Part shown: positions 22,001 through 28,997 of the stretch, one piece after another
How the letters are laid out: each line of letters begins with the position of its first letter
Numbering within the stretch: the stretch's first letter is position 1
Source of the DNA: CAG-238 sp963601575
Lineage (GTDB): Bacteria > Bacillota > Clostridia > Peptostreptococcales > Anaerovoracaceae
Direction of reading: 5' to 3'
DNA length: 28,997 bases
Assembly: GCA_963601575.1 (NCBI GenBank)
Contig: CAVCFO010000021.1
Span: forward strand, 1 to 28,997
Notes under the pieces: generated by a model
Databases searched by the model: none
Seen by the model: the letters and a program-made list of their open reading frames with translations, nothing else
What the model was told of the DNA's origin: nothing
Made by a program: the position numbers and the translations under genes

Positions 22001-22031
22001 TTACAATTTACCCCAAGTTATAAAATTGTAA
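22001..22031 (+). repeat. 9-bp inverted repeat between the two glycyl radical enzyme genes
   Basis: TTACAATTT (22001-22009) and AAATTGTAA (22023-22031) form a perfect but A/T-rich stem with a 13-base loop in the 60-bp gap. There is no T-run, so it is not a terminator. It may set expression ratio or be a processing site. Confidence 0.5.
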
Positions 22032-22049
22032 AATTGCAAGGAGTATGAA

Positions 22050-24407
22050 ATGTTAACACAGAGAATAGAAAAAATTAGGGATAGAATAAGAAATACCACA
22101 CCGACCATCTGCCTCGACAGAGCAAGGATCGCCACGGAGTTTTACAAAACTCCGTCGGTGGAACCTTATGTTCGCAGGAGAGCGGAGCTTTTCAAGCTGG
22201 TAAACGAAAAGAGACATATATATATTGAAGAGGACTCGCTTCTTGCGGGAAGCATCGCCTCAAGAACCCACGCCGTTCCGGTTTTCCCGGAAATGATGAA
22301 CTGGCTTTCTGAGGCTGTTGAAACCTTTGATACCCGCCAATTCGATCCGTTCCAGTATATGCCGGGCGAAAAGGATGAGCTGAGAGAAATCGCAAATACA
22401 TGGAAAGGTCATACTTTCGGTGACTACACCGACGCAATCATGACAGAGGAAGAGCATGAACTGGTGAATGCAGGGATTTTCACTAGAGGCATCCAGCAAT
22501 GCTCCACCATGTGCCACGCACCTGACTATGCTAACCTCGTAAAGAGAGGTTACAGATACTATATCGACGAGTGTAAAAAGCAGATCGAATCTCTAAACGA
22601 CCAGATGACCATCGAAAACACAGACCAGAGAATCAAGTGGGAAGCGATGATTACCGCTATGGAATCCGTGATAACTCTGGCTCACAGATATGCAGAGCTT
22701 GCAGAAAAACTTGCCGCAGATTGCAAGGATGCTGAGCAGAAGAAAATGTACGAAACCATCGCAGAAAACTGCAGGGTCGTTCCGGAAAATCCACCGCAAA
22801 GCTTCCTGCAAGCGGCGCAGCTTGTGCTTTTCACCCACGATGCTCTCATGACGGAAAACATGGGCTACATCCACGCATTGGGAAGATTCGACCAGTATAT
22901 GTACGACTTCTACAAAAAGGACATTGCAGCAGGGGTTCCTGAACAGGAAATCGCAGATATCATCCACGAGTTCAAGCTTAGAATCGAAGAAATGTGGTAC
23001 CTCAGAGACGAATTCGAGTCCGGTGCATATCCGGGATGCGCTCTTTACATCCAGATGACCCTCGGCGGTCAGAAGGCAGACGGCACTGACGCCTGCAACG
23101 AGCTGACAAGACTGATTCTGCGCGGTATGGAAGATTTGCAAACCAAAGAACCGCCGGTTTCCTTTAGATACCACGACAATGTAGATGAAGAAACTTTCCG
23201 TCTTGCAATCAAGGTTGCACTTACGGGCGGCAGCCACCCGGCATTCTTCAATGACAACAACGCTATTCCGGCGCTGATGAAGCTTGGATTTACTTTGGAG
23301 CAGGCGAGAGAATGGTGTCTGCTGGGCTGCACCGAGCCTATCGTTCCGGGAATTTCCGACTACCAGTCGATGCTTGGATTCTTCAATACCATCAAGGTAT
23401 TCGAAGTTACCCTTTATGGCGGGAAAGACCCTGTATCAGGCAAACAGATCGGCCCTGTAACTCCGGAAGCAAAAGACTTCAAGTCCATGGAAGAACTCAA
23501 AGAAGCATATCTTACTCAGCAAGCCTATTTCATCAAACGCTTTGTCGAGAAGTTCAACCGCATGGTTTCCGTTCACGCATATACCATGCCGACGCTCGTT
23601 GCATCAGCATTTACGCAAGGCTGCATCGAAAAGGGGAGGCTCCTTCAGGACAAGGGCGCAGACTACAGATGGGACGCTATGGCTATCACAGGTCTTGCAA
23701 ACATCGTAGACTCCCTTGCAGCAATCGAAGAATGTGTATTTAACAAGCATTACATCACGATGCATGAGCTTATGGATCTTCTCAAGACCGACTTTGAGGG
23801 CAGGGAAGATCTTCGCCAGATGCTTATAAACAAAGCGCCAAAGTACGGCAACGATATCGAGCAGGTTGACAAATACGCACAGTTTGCTGCCGGCAGCGTA
23901 GACGAAGAAATCAAGAAATATACAGACGGAAGAGGCGGCAGCTTCATTTCCGTATGCGCAACCCAGTCCTATAATGTTCAGCTCGGTAAGAACATCACGG
24001 CGACGCCGGACGGCAGACACGCATTCACACCGCTTGCAGACAACGCATCACCGATGATCGGCTGCGACACCTGCGGCCCGACGGCGGTTGTAAAGTCGCT
24101 TGACTCCATCGACCAGGGAAATCTTCAGGCAGGAATGCTGCTCAACCAGCGTTTCGACCCGCAGATTGTCAAGGGTGAAAAGGGTATCGACATTCTCGAA
24201 ACCGTACTCAAGGCTCACTTCAGCATGAAGGGAAGCCATATGCAGATCAATGTAGTTGACAACGAAACTCTACGGGACGCTCAGAAGCATCCGGAGAACT
24301 ACCGCAACATGCTGGTTCGCGTTGCCGGCTACTCTGCATTCTTCGTAGATCTTGAAGAAAATATTCAAGAAAATATTATAGAAAGAACGATCCAAACAGG
24401 TCTATAA
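22050..24407 (+). CDS. Glycyl radical enzyme, type B (candidate hydroxyproline C-N lyase)
   Basis: 785 residues, exactly as long as its neighbour. Cys427 and Glu429 lie in LGCTEPIVPG and Gly760 in RVAGYSAFF. By eye it is about four-fifths identical to the minus-strand enzyme at 26453 but only about half identical to the type A enzyme upstream, so types A and B separated before the locus was duplicated. Residues before the active cysteine (EWCLLGC) differ from the third copy (DWVPSGC), hinting at a changed substrate. AAGGAG precedes the start. It is co-transcribed with type A from the sigma-54 promoter at 19540. Either this or the type A enzyme could be the HplG of this organism; sequence alone does not decide. 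Confidence 0.92.
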   Translation: MLTQRIEKIRDRIRNTTPTICLDRARIATEFYKTPSVEPYVRRRAELFKLVNEKRHIYIEEDSLLAGSIASRTHAVPVFPEMMNWLSEAVETFDTRQFDPFQYMPGEKDELREIANTWKGHTFGDYTDAIMTEEEHELVNAGIFTRGIQQCSTMCHAPDYANLVKRGYRYYIDECKKQIESLNDQMTIENTDQRIKWEAMITAMESVITLAHRYAELAEKLAADCKDAEQKKMYETIAENCRVVPENPPQSFLQAAQLVLFTHDALMTENMGYIHALGRFDQYMYDFYKKDIAAGVPEQEIADIIHEFKLRIEEMWYLRDEFESGAYPGCALYIQMTLGGQKADGTDACNELTRLILRGMEDLQTKEPPVSFRYHDNVDEETFRLAIKVALTGGSHPAFFNDNNAIPALMKLGFTLEQAREWCLLGCTEPIVPGISDYQSMLGFFNTIKVFEVTLYGGKDPVSGKQIGPVTPEAKDFKSMEELKEAYLTQQAYFIKRFVEKFNRMVSVHAYTMPTLVASAFTQGCIEKGRLLQDKGADYRWDAMAITGLANIVDSLAAIEECVFNKHYITMHELMDLLKTDFEGREDLRQMLINKAPKYGNDIEQVDKYAQFAAGSVDEEIKKYTDGRGGSFISVCATQSYNVQLGKNITATPDGRHAFTPLADNASPMIGCDTCGPTAVVKSLDSIDQGNLQAGMLLNQRFDPQIVKGEKGIDILETVLKAHFSMKGSHMQINVVDNETLRDAQKHPENYRNMLVRVAGYSAFFVDLEENIQENIIERTIQTGL

Positions 24408-24410
24408 CCC

Positions 24411-24439
24411 TTGAAATTGAAATAGGAATGTTGTAGAAT
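24411..24439 (+). promoter_or_regulatory. Internal vegetative promoter before ortA
   Basis: -35 TTGAAA (24411-24416), a 17-bp spacer and -10 TAGAAT (24434-24439) sit just after the type B stop codon. It would let ortAB be made without the sigma-54 operon. Confidence 0.6.
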
Positions 24440-24499
24440 AGAGCGTAGAGAATTACAAATACAAAATAAAAACATCTAATCAAAAAAGGAGAGAATGTT

Positions 24500-24805
24500 A
24501 TGGCAAAAAAGGGAGATTGGGTACGCATCCATTCAGTTGTACTCAAAGCAGATGACAGAACTGCAAAAATTCCTGATGACACAAAGAAGTGTGACTTCGA
24601 AATGTGGACAAAGGGCTCTTTGCTTGATAACGAGGCAAAGGTCGGCGATACTGTCAGCGTAGAAACCGCTGTAGGTCGCCTCGAGAAGGGTGTGCTCATT
24701 GAGGAAAATCCTCATTATACACACAGCTATGGTGATTTCGTACCGGAGATCATCGAGATTGACAAAATTCTCAGAGAAATCATGAAATTCGGAGGTGAGG
24801 AATAA
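24500..24805 (+). CDS. ortA: 2-amino-4-oxopentanoate thiolase, alpha subunit
   Basis: 101 residues, the usual OrtA size. The protein matches the family throughout as I remember it: KKGDWVRIHSVVLK, a PDDTKK motif, MWTKG, and YTHSYGDFVPEI near the end. With OrtB it cleaves 2-amino-4-oxopentanoate with CoA to alanine and acetyl-CoA, the last step of oxidative ornithine degradation in Clostridia. No ornithine racemase, aminomutase or diaminopentanoate dehydrogenase genes are present here, so the substrate must come from another route, most simply the glycyl radical lyase. AAAAGGAG precedes ATG 24500; the stop overlaps the ortB start by one base. Confidence 0.92.
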   Translation: MAKKGDWVRIHSVVLKADDRTAKIPDDTKKCDFEMWTKGSLLDNEAKVGDTVSVETAVGRLEKGVLIEENPHYTHSYGDFVPEIIEIDKILREIMKFGGEE

Positions 24806-26229
24806 TGGCACTTGCAAAAGATTATACTTCAGTAATGGGAAGATCCGCAGATATCATGAAAAAATCTCTGGGGCTTGACTTCGACGAGTTTGAATCGGGT
24901 TCTGTAGCATTTGACTACGAAGAACTCATGGAAGCTACGGGATATACCATCGATCAGGTATGCGCAATCCAGTCAAAGACCGGAGTAGGAAACACTCCGC
25001 TTCTCGAACTGAGAAACATCACGAAGCTGGCTCGCAAATATGCGAAACCCGGCTACGGCGCAATGATCCTCGCAAAGGACGAGGCTGCCAACCCATCCGG
25101 CTCATTCAAGGACAGACGCGCAGCATGCGCAGTTGCTCACGCAAAGAAGCTGGGTTACAAGGGCGTAATCGCAGCAACCTCCGGAAACTACGGTGCAGCA
25201 GTTGCATCGCAGGCAGCTATGCAGGGCATGAAGTGCATCATCGTACAGGAATGCTATGACTCCCACGGCGTAGGTCAACCGGAAATCGTTGAAAAGGCGA
25301 GAAAGTGCGAGGCTCTCGGAGCTGAAGTTATCCAGCTGACCGTAGGACCTGAGCTTTTCTACGAACACCTTTCGGTATTGGAAGACACAGGATATTTCAA
25401 CGCTTCATTATATTCCCCGTTCGGAATCGCAGGAGTTGAAACTCTGGGATATGAGATTGCGACCCAGTGCCGCGAAAAATATGGCAAGGATCCTGCAATG
25501 GTTGTCTGCACACAGGCAGGCGGCGGTATGGTTACAGGAACCGCAAGAGGCCTCATCAAGGCAGGCTCAACCGATACACAGGTTGTAGCAGCATCCATCG
25601 ACCTTACCGGTCTTTCGATGGCATCCGATGACGACTTCAACAAGAAGAGCTGCACCACAGGTCATACAGGCTTTGGCGTACCTCACGCAACGAATCCTGA
25701 CACAGGTGATGTTCCAAGATCCGCAGCAAGACCGCTTAGATATATGGATAGATATGTTGCTACGACTCAGGGCGAGGTTATGTTCATGACAGAGATGCTT
25801 GCAAACCTTGAGGGACTTGAAAGAGGACCTGCAGGAAATACGGCTCTTGCAGCAGCATTTGCACTCGCTCAGGAGCTTCCGGAGGATGCTATCCTCGTTG
25901 TAACCGAGACAGAGTATACCGGAGCCGGCAAGCACATCCAGCCGCAGCTTGACTTCGCAAGAAAGAACGGCATCGAAGTAAGATTCGGCTCTCCTGACGA
26001 GGATGTACCGGGCAAGAATGTAATTTTGCCGAGCGATCCTAGCCTCTTCAGAACAAAGGATCTTGACCTTGGCCACATGAGAAAATCTCTCATCAAGAAA
26101 TCGGCGGTAAGAGCAAACGGAAAGCCGCTCACAGCAAATGACGTAAAATTCCTTGCCGCAGATTGCAGGGCAGACGAAGCCTACGTAAAATCAGTACTTG
26201 ACGAACTTGGAATTGCATACGAAGCATAA
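24805..26229 (+). CDS. ortB: 2-amino-4-oxopentanoate thiolase, beta subunit (PLP enzyme)
   Basis: 474 residues with the threonine-synthase/TrpB-like PLP fold. The Schiff-base Lys102 lies in NPSGSFKDRRA, the glycine-rich phosphate-binding segment is QAGGGMVTGTA, and SGNYGAAVASQAA contacts the cofactor carboxylate. This is the large catalytic subunit partnered with OrtA. Translation is coupled to ortA by a one-base overlap (TAATG) with GGAGGTGAGG upstream. Product acetyl-CoA would give ATP through acetyl phosphate, and alanine could be further fermented. Two terminators follow. Confidence 0.93.
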   Translation: MALAKDYTSVMGRSADIMKKSLGLDFDEFESGSVAFDYEELMEATGYTIDQVCAIQSKTGVGNTPLLELRNITKLARKYAKPGYGAMILAKDEAANPSGSFKDRRAACAVAHAKKLGYKGVIAATSGNYGAAVASQAAMQGMKCIIVQECYDSHGVGQPEIVEKARKCEALGAEVIQLTVGPELFYEHLSVLEDTGYFNASLYSPFGIAGVETLGYEIATQCREKYGKDPAMVVCTQAGGGMVTGTARGLIKAGSTDTQVVAASIDLTGLSMASDDDFNKKSCTTGHTGFGVPHATNPDTGDVPRSAARPLRYMDRYVATTQGEVMFMTEMLANLEGLERGPAGNTALAAAFALAQELPEDAILVVTETEYTGAGKHIQPQLDFARKNGIEVRFGSPDEDVPGKNVILPSDPSLFRTKDLDLGHMRKSLIKKSAVRANGKPLTANDVKFLAADCRADEAYVKSVLDELGIAYEA

Positions 26230-26274
26230 ACTAGTTGAGTGATAATAAATAAAAAGATGTGTTAGAGCCAAAGC

Positions 26275-26309
26275 CGAGGAATGTGCACAAGCATGCTCCT
26301 CGACTTTTT
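26275..26309 (+). terminator. Terminator after ortB
   Basis: CGAGGA (26275-26280) pairs with TCCTCG (26297-26302), with GTGCAC and GCATGC in the loop, followed by ACTTTTTAT. Confidence 0.75.
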
Positions 26310-26369
26310 ATATAATTTACATGCGAGGCAAATAGCGTCCGAACGCCCGAAACACTTCCGAGACAAAAG

Positions 26370-26403
26370 CAAAACACCGCAGGATTTCCACTGCGGTGCT
26401 TTT
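26370..26403. terminator. Bidirectional terminator between convergent operons
   Basis: CACCGCAG (26375-26382) pairs with CTGCGGTG (26391-26398) around an 8-base loop. CTTTTA follows on the plus strand and TTTTGCTTTT on the minus strand, so it can stop both ortAB and the minus-strand glycyl radical operon. Confidence 0.82.
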
Positions 26404-26452
26404 ATTAAGAATGGGTATGGTCTAAATTCCTTTTGTTATTTTTTCAATCATT

Positions 26453-28810
26453 TTAGAGTCCGGTCTGGATGGTTCTCTCAATGATATTCTCCTGAATGTT
26501 CTCTTCGAGACTTACGAAGAATGCGGAGTATCCTGCTACACGAACAAGCAAGTTGCGGTAGTTATCCGGATGCTTCTGAGCGTCACGGAGAGTTTCGTCA
26601 TCAACAACATTGATCTGCATGTGGCTTCCTCTCATGCCGAAGTGAGCCTTGAGTACGGTTTCGAGAATGTCGATGCCTTTTTCGCCCTCTACGATTTGCG
26701 GATCAAAACGCTGGTTAAGAAGCATGCCTGCCTGATAGTGGCTCTGGTCGATGGAGTCGAGCGACTTTACAACCGCAGTCGGTCCGCAGGTATCGCAGCC
26801 GATCATCGGGGATGCGTTGTCTGCAAGCGGTGTGAAGGCATGTCTGCCATCAGGCGTTGCAGAGATGTTCTTGCCGAGCTGAACGTTGTAGGACTGAGTT
26901 GCGCATAATGATGTGAACACTCCTTCTCTGCCGCTGATGAACTTCTTGATTTCGATGTCTGCGCTCTCTGCTACGAACTTCGCAAACTTGTCGGCCTGCG
27001 GATTATCATTGCCGTACTTCGGAGCCTTGTTGATGAGCATCTGGCGAAGGTTTTCCTTGCCTTCAAAGTCTGTCTCGAGCAGATCCATCAGTTCATCCAT
27101 CGTGATATAGTGCTTGTTGAATACGCACTCATCGATAGCTGCGAAGGAGTCTGCAATATTTGCAAGTCCTGTTACGGCACTTACTTCCCATCTGTGGTCG
27201 CAACCCTTATCCTGAAGGAGTCTGCCCTTTTCGATACAGCCCTGGGTGAATGCGGATGCGATGAGGGTAGGAACCGTATATGCGTGAACGGAAACCAGAC
27301 GATTGAACTTGCCAACGAATCTCTTGAGGAAGAATCTTAGCTGTACAAGATATGCATCCTGAAGCTGCTCAATGGAAGTAAATGTTCTTACATCGCCGGT
27401 CTTCGGCCCAAGCTGCTTGCCGGTTACCGGGTCAACGCCGTTATGAAGCGTGATCTCGAATACCTTGATGGTATTGAAGAAGCCAAGCATCGACTGGTAG
27501 TCGGACTGCCCGGGAACGATCGGTTCTGTACAACCGGAAGGGACCCAATCTCTTGCCTGCTCGAGGGTGAAACCGAGATCCATCAGGGCAGGGATTCCGT
27601 TGTTGTCGTCGAAGAAAGCAGGGTGGCTGCCGCCTCTGAGTGCAACCTTGATTGCAAGTCTGAAAGTTTCTTCGTCAACATTGTCATGATATCTGAAAGA
27701 AACAGGCGGTTCCTTGGTCTGCAAATCTTCCATGCCATGGAGAATGAGGCGAGTGAGGTCGTTACAAGCATCAGTTCCGTCAGGCTTCTGGCCGCCGATT
27801 GCCATCTGGATGTAGAGAGCGCATCCAGGATATGCTCCGGATTCATATTCGTCTCTTAAGTACCACATTTCTTCGATTCTGAGCTTGAGTTCGTGGATGA
27901 TATCTCCGATTTCCTGCTCAGGAACGCCTGCTGCGAGGTCCTTTTCGTAGAACGGATACATATATTGGTCAAATCTTCCGATAGGGTGAATGTAGCCCAT
28001 GTTTTCGGTCATGATTGCATCGTGGGTAAGGAGCACAAGCTGCGCAGCCTGCATGAAGTTCTGCGGAGGATTTTCCGGAACAACGCGGCAGTTCTCTGCG
28101 ATGGTCTCGTACAGCTTCTTCTGCTTAGGATCATTGCAACCGGCAGCAAGCTCATCTGCAAGATCAGCATATCTGTGAGCCAGAGTGATAACAGCTTCCA
28201 TCGCCGTGATCATGCCTTCCCACTTGATCCTCTGGTCGGTATTTTCGATGGTCATATCGTCGTGAAGAGCTGCAATTTTCTCCTTACATTCGTCGATATA
28301 GTATCTATAACCTTTCTTAACGAGGTTTTGGTAGTCAGGTGCATGGCACATTGTAGAACATTTCTGGATACCTCTAGTAAAGAGCCCCGCATTTACCAGT
28401 TCGTGCTCTTCTTCTGTCATGATAGCGTTGGTATAATCGCCAAAGGTGTGGCCCTTCCAAATTTGCGCGATCTCTCTGAGCTCATCCTTTTCGCCCGGCA
28501 TATACTGATACGGGTCGAATTGGCGAGTGTCAAATGTCTCAACTGCCTCAGGAAGCCAGTCGATCATTTCCGGGAAAATCGGAACCGCGTGGGTTCTGGA
28601 AGCAAGGCTGCCTACGAGAAGGGAATCCTCCTCGATATAGATTTTTCTGGTCTCGCAGTAAATTTTGAAGAGCTCGGCTCTCCTGCGAACGAATGGTTCC
28701 ATTGAAGGAGTCTGATAATACTTCGTCACGATTCTGGCTCTGTCGAGGCAGATAGTCGGTGTGGTATTTCTGATCCTGTCACGAATTTTCTCAATTCTCG
28801 GTGATAACAT
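26453..28810 (-). CDS. Glycyl radical enzyme, second type B copy
   Basis: 785 residues. Cys427 and Glu429 lie in PSGCTEPIVPG and Gly760 in RVAGYSAFF. It is a close paralogue of the enzyme at 22050 but on the opposite strand. The start at 28810 follows AAAGGAGA 9 bases upstream; the ORF's 14 earlier codons are leader. It is preceded on the minus strand by a type A enzyme (28903 onward), so the order type A then type B is the same as in the plus-strand pair. The sequence just before the active cysteine is closer to that of known dehydratases (SGC) than in the other copies. The substrate is probably a hydroxyproline isomer or a related hydroxylated amino acid. Confidence 0.92.
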   Translation of the reverse strand: MLSPRIEKIRDRIRNTTPTICLDRARIVTKYYQTPSMEPFVRRRAELFKIYCETRKIYIEEDSLLVGSLASRTHAVPIFPEMIDWLPEAVETFDTRQFDPYQYMPGEKDELREIAQIWKGHTFGDYTNAIMTEEEHELVNAGLFTRGIQKCSTMCHAPDYQNLVKKGYRYYIDECKEKIAALHDDMTIENTDQRIKWEGMITAMEAVITLAHRYADLADELAAGCNDPKQKKLYETIAENCRVVPENPPQNFMQAAQLVLLTHDAIMTENMGYIHPIGRFDQYMYPFYEKDLAAGVPEQEIGDIIHELKLRIEEMWYLRDEYESGAYPGCALYIQMAIGGQKPDGTDACNDLTRLILHGMEDLQTKEPPVSFRYHDNVDEETFRLAIKVALRGGSHPAFFDDNNGIPALMDLGFTLEQARDWVPSGCTEPIVPGQSDYQSMLGFFNTIKVFEITLHNGVDPVTGKQLGPKTGDVRTFTSIEQLQDAYLVQLRFFLKRFVGKFNRLVSVHAYTVPTLIASAFTQGCIEKGRLLQDKGCDHRWEVSAVTGLANIADSFAAIDECVFNKHYITMDELMDLLETDFEGKENLRQMLINKAPKYGNDNPQADKFAKFVAESADIEIKKFISGREGVFTSLCATQSYNVQLGKNISATPDGRHAFTPLADNASPMIGCDTCGPTAVVKSLDSIDQSHYQAGMLLNQRFDPQIVEGEKGIDILETVLKAHFGMRGSHMQINVVDDETLRDAQKHPDNYRNLLVRVAGYSAFFVSLEENIQENIIERTIQTGL

Positions 28811-28864
28811 GAGTTGTTCTCCTTTCGATGTTATAAAAGATACGGCTATCATTAAAATTCTCTT

Positions 28865-28891
28865 GCGGGAATCCCATTACGAAATCCCCGC
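28865..28891 (-). repeat. Stem-loop between the minus-strand glycyl radical genes
   Basis: GCGGG and CCCGC arms (28865-28869, 28887-28891) with partial inner pairing lie in the 92-bp gap. No T-run follows on the minus strand. Position parallels the inverted repeat in the plus-strand pair. Confidence 0.45.
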
Positions 28892-28902
28892 ATAAAATCA
28901 TT

Positions 28903-28997
28903 TTACAGTCCCGTCTGAATAGTTCTTGCGATGATGTTATTCTGGATCTCTTCGCTGAGGTCAACAAAGTATGCCGAGTAGCCTGCTACACGAACGA
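28903..28997 (-). CDS. Glycyl radical enzyme, second type A copy (C-terminal end only)
   Basis: Only the last 30 or so codons are in the window; the rest lies beyond its right edge. They contain the radical site RVAGYSAYF and DLSEEIQNNII, which matches the enzyme at 19632 nearly residue for residue (IARTIQTGL versus IDRTIQKGL at the end). It is the upstream partner of the type B gene at 26453. Confidence 0.85.
   Translation of the reverse strand, partial: VRVAGYSAYFVDLSEEIQNNIIARTIQTGL

Noticed and set aside
19632..24407. Assignment as trans-4-hydroxy-L-proline dehydratase (HypD) or pyruvate formate-lyase
   Set aside because: The cysteine motif is GCxEP rather than the adjacent CC of pyruvate formate-lyase, and OrtAB plus an epimerase fit a C-N lyase better than HypD. 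No pyrroline-5-carboxylate reductase is nearby. HypD-like activity is not fully excluded.
24500..26229. OrtAB as part of an ornithine degradation operon
   Set aside because: No ornithine racemase, aminomutase (OraSE) or diaminopentanoate dehydrogenase genes are in the window.

Overview
This 29 kb window looks like a low-to-mid GC Gram-positive anaerobe of the class Clostridia. The grounds are three complete glycyl radical enzymes and part of a fourth, a glycyl-radical activating enzyme, the OrtAB thiolase of Clostridial amino-acid fermentation, sigma-54 (-24/-12) promoters with PAS-AAA+-Fis activators, and strong AGGAGG-type ribosome binding sites. The species cannot be read from the sequence. 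Families are assigned from motifs and remembered family features; no database search was run.

1-6390 is a worn accessory region next to two tRNA genes (Gln, Cys). It holds the tail of an XRE regulator, vsr, a C-terminally cut C5-cytosine methylase fused by deletion to an HpaII-family endonuclease gene that lost its own start, a MerR regulator divergent from a cupin gene, an AAA_14/DUF4143 ATPase, a small gene broken by a 25-bp tandem duplication, and an HxlR regulator fragment. A dispersed hairpin repeat (CCGTTGA/TCAACGG) sits at nearly every module boundary. A 76-bp direct repeat brackets the ATPase module.

6395-9053 (minus) encodes a polar amino acid ABC importer: a fused substrate-binding/permease protein and an ATPase with an unusual GHKL-like tail. 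Divergent from it, 9251-11715 is a TPR - DUF4037 (nucleotidyltransferase-like) - DUF4125 operon behind a consensus sigma-54 promoter; its function is unknown to me. At 11735-11911 (minus) there is a good candidate small RNA with its own consensus promoter and terminator.

11950-28997 is a sigma-54-controlled amino-acid fermentation locus. It contains two related enhancer-binding proteins, a proline racemase-family epimerase, a glycyl radical enzyme activase, a sodium:neurotransmitter-symporter (NSS) transporter with a 29-residue partner peptide, two tandem glycyl radical enzymes, and ortA-ortB. Facing these on the minus strand are a third complete and a fourth partial glycyl radical enzyme. 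The set matches the known hydroxyproline pathway in which cis-4-hydroxy-L-proline is epimerised to trans-4-hydroxy-D-proline, ring-opened by a glycyl radical C-N lyase (HplG) to 2-amino-4-oxopentanoate, and cleaved by OrtAB to alanine and acetyl-CoA. Beyond that simple pathway, the locus has two glycyl radical enzyme pairs of the same A-then-B type arranged convergently, and four of its transcription units (five including the TPR operon) have correctly spaced -24/-12 elements, some with helically phased palindromes upstream.
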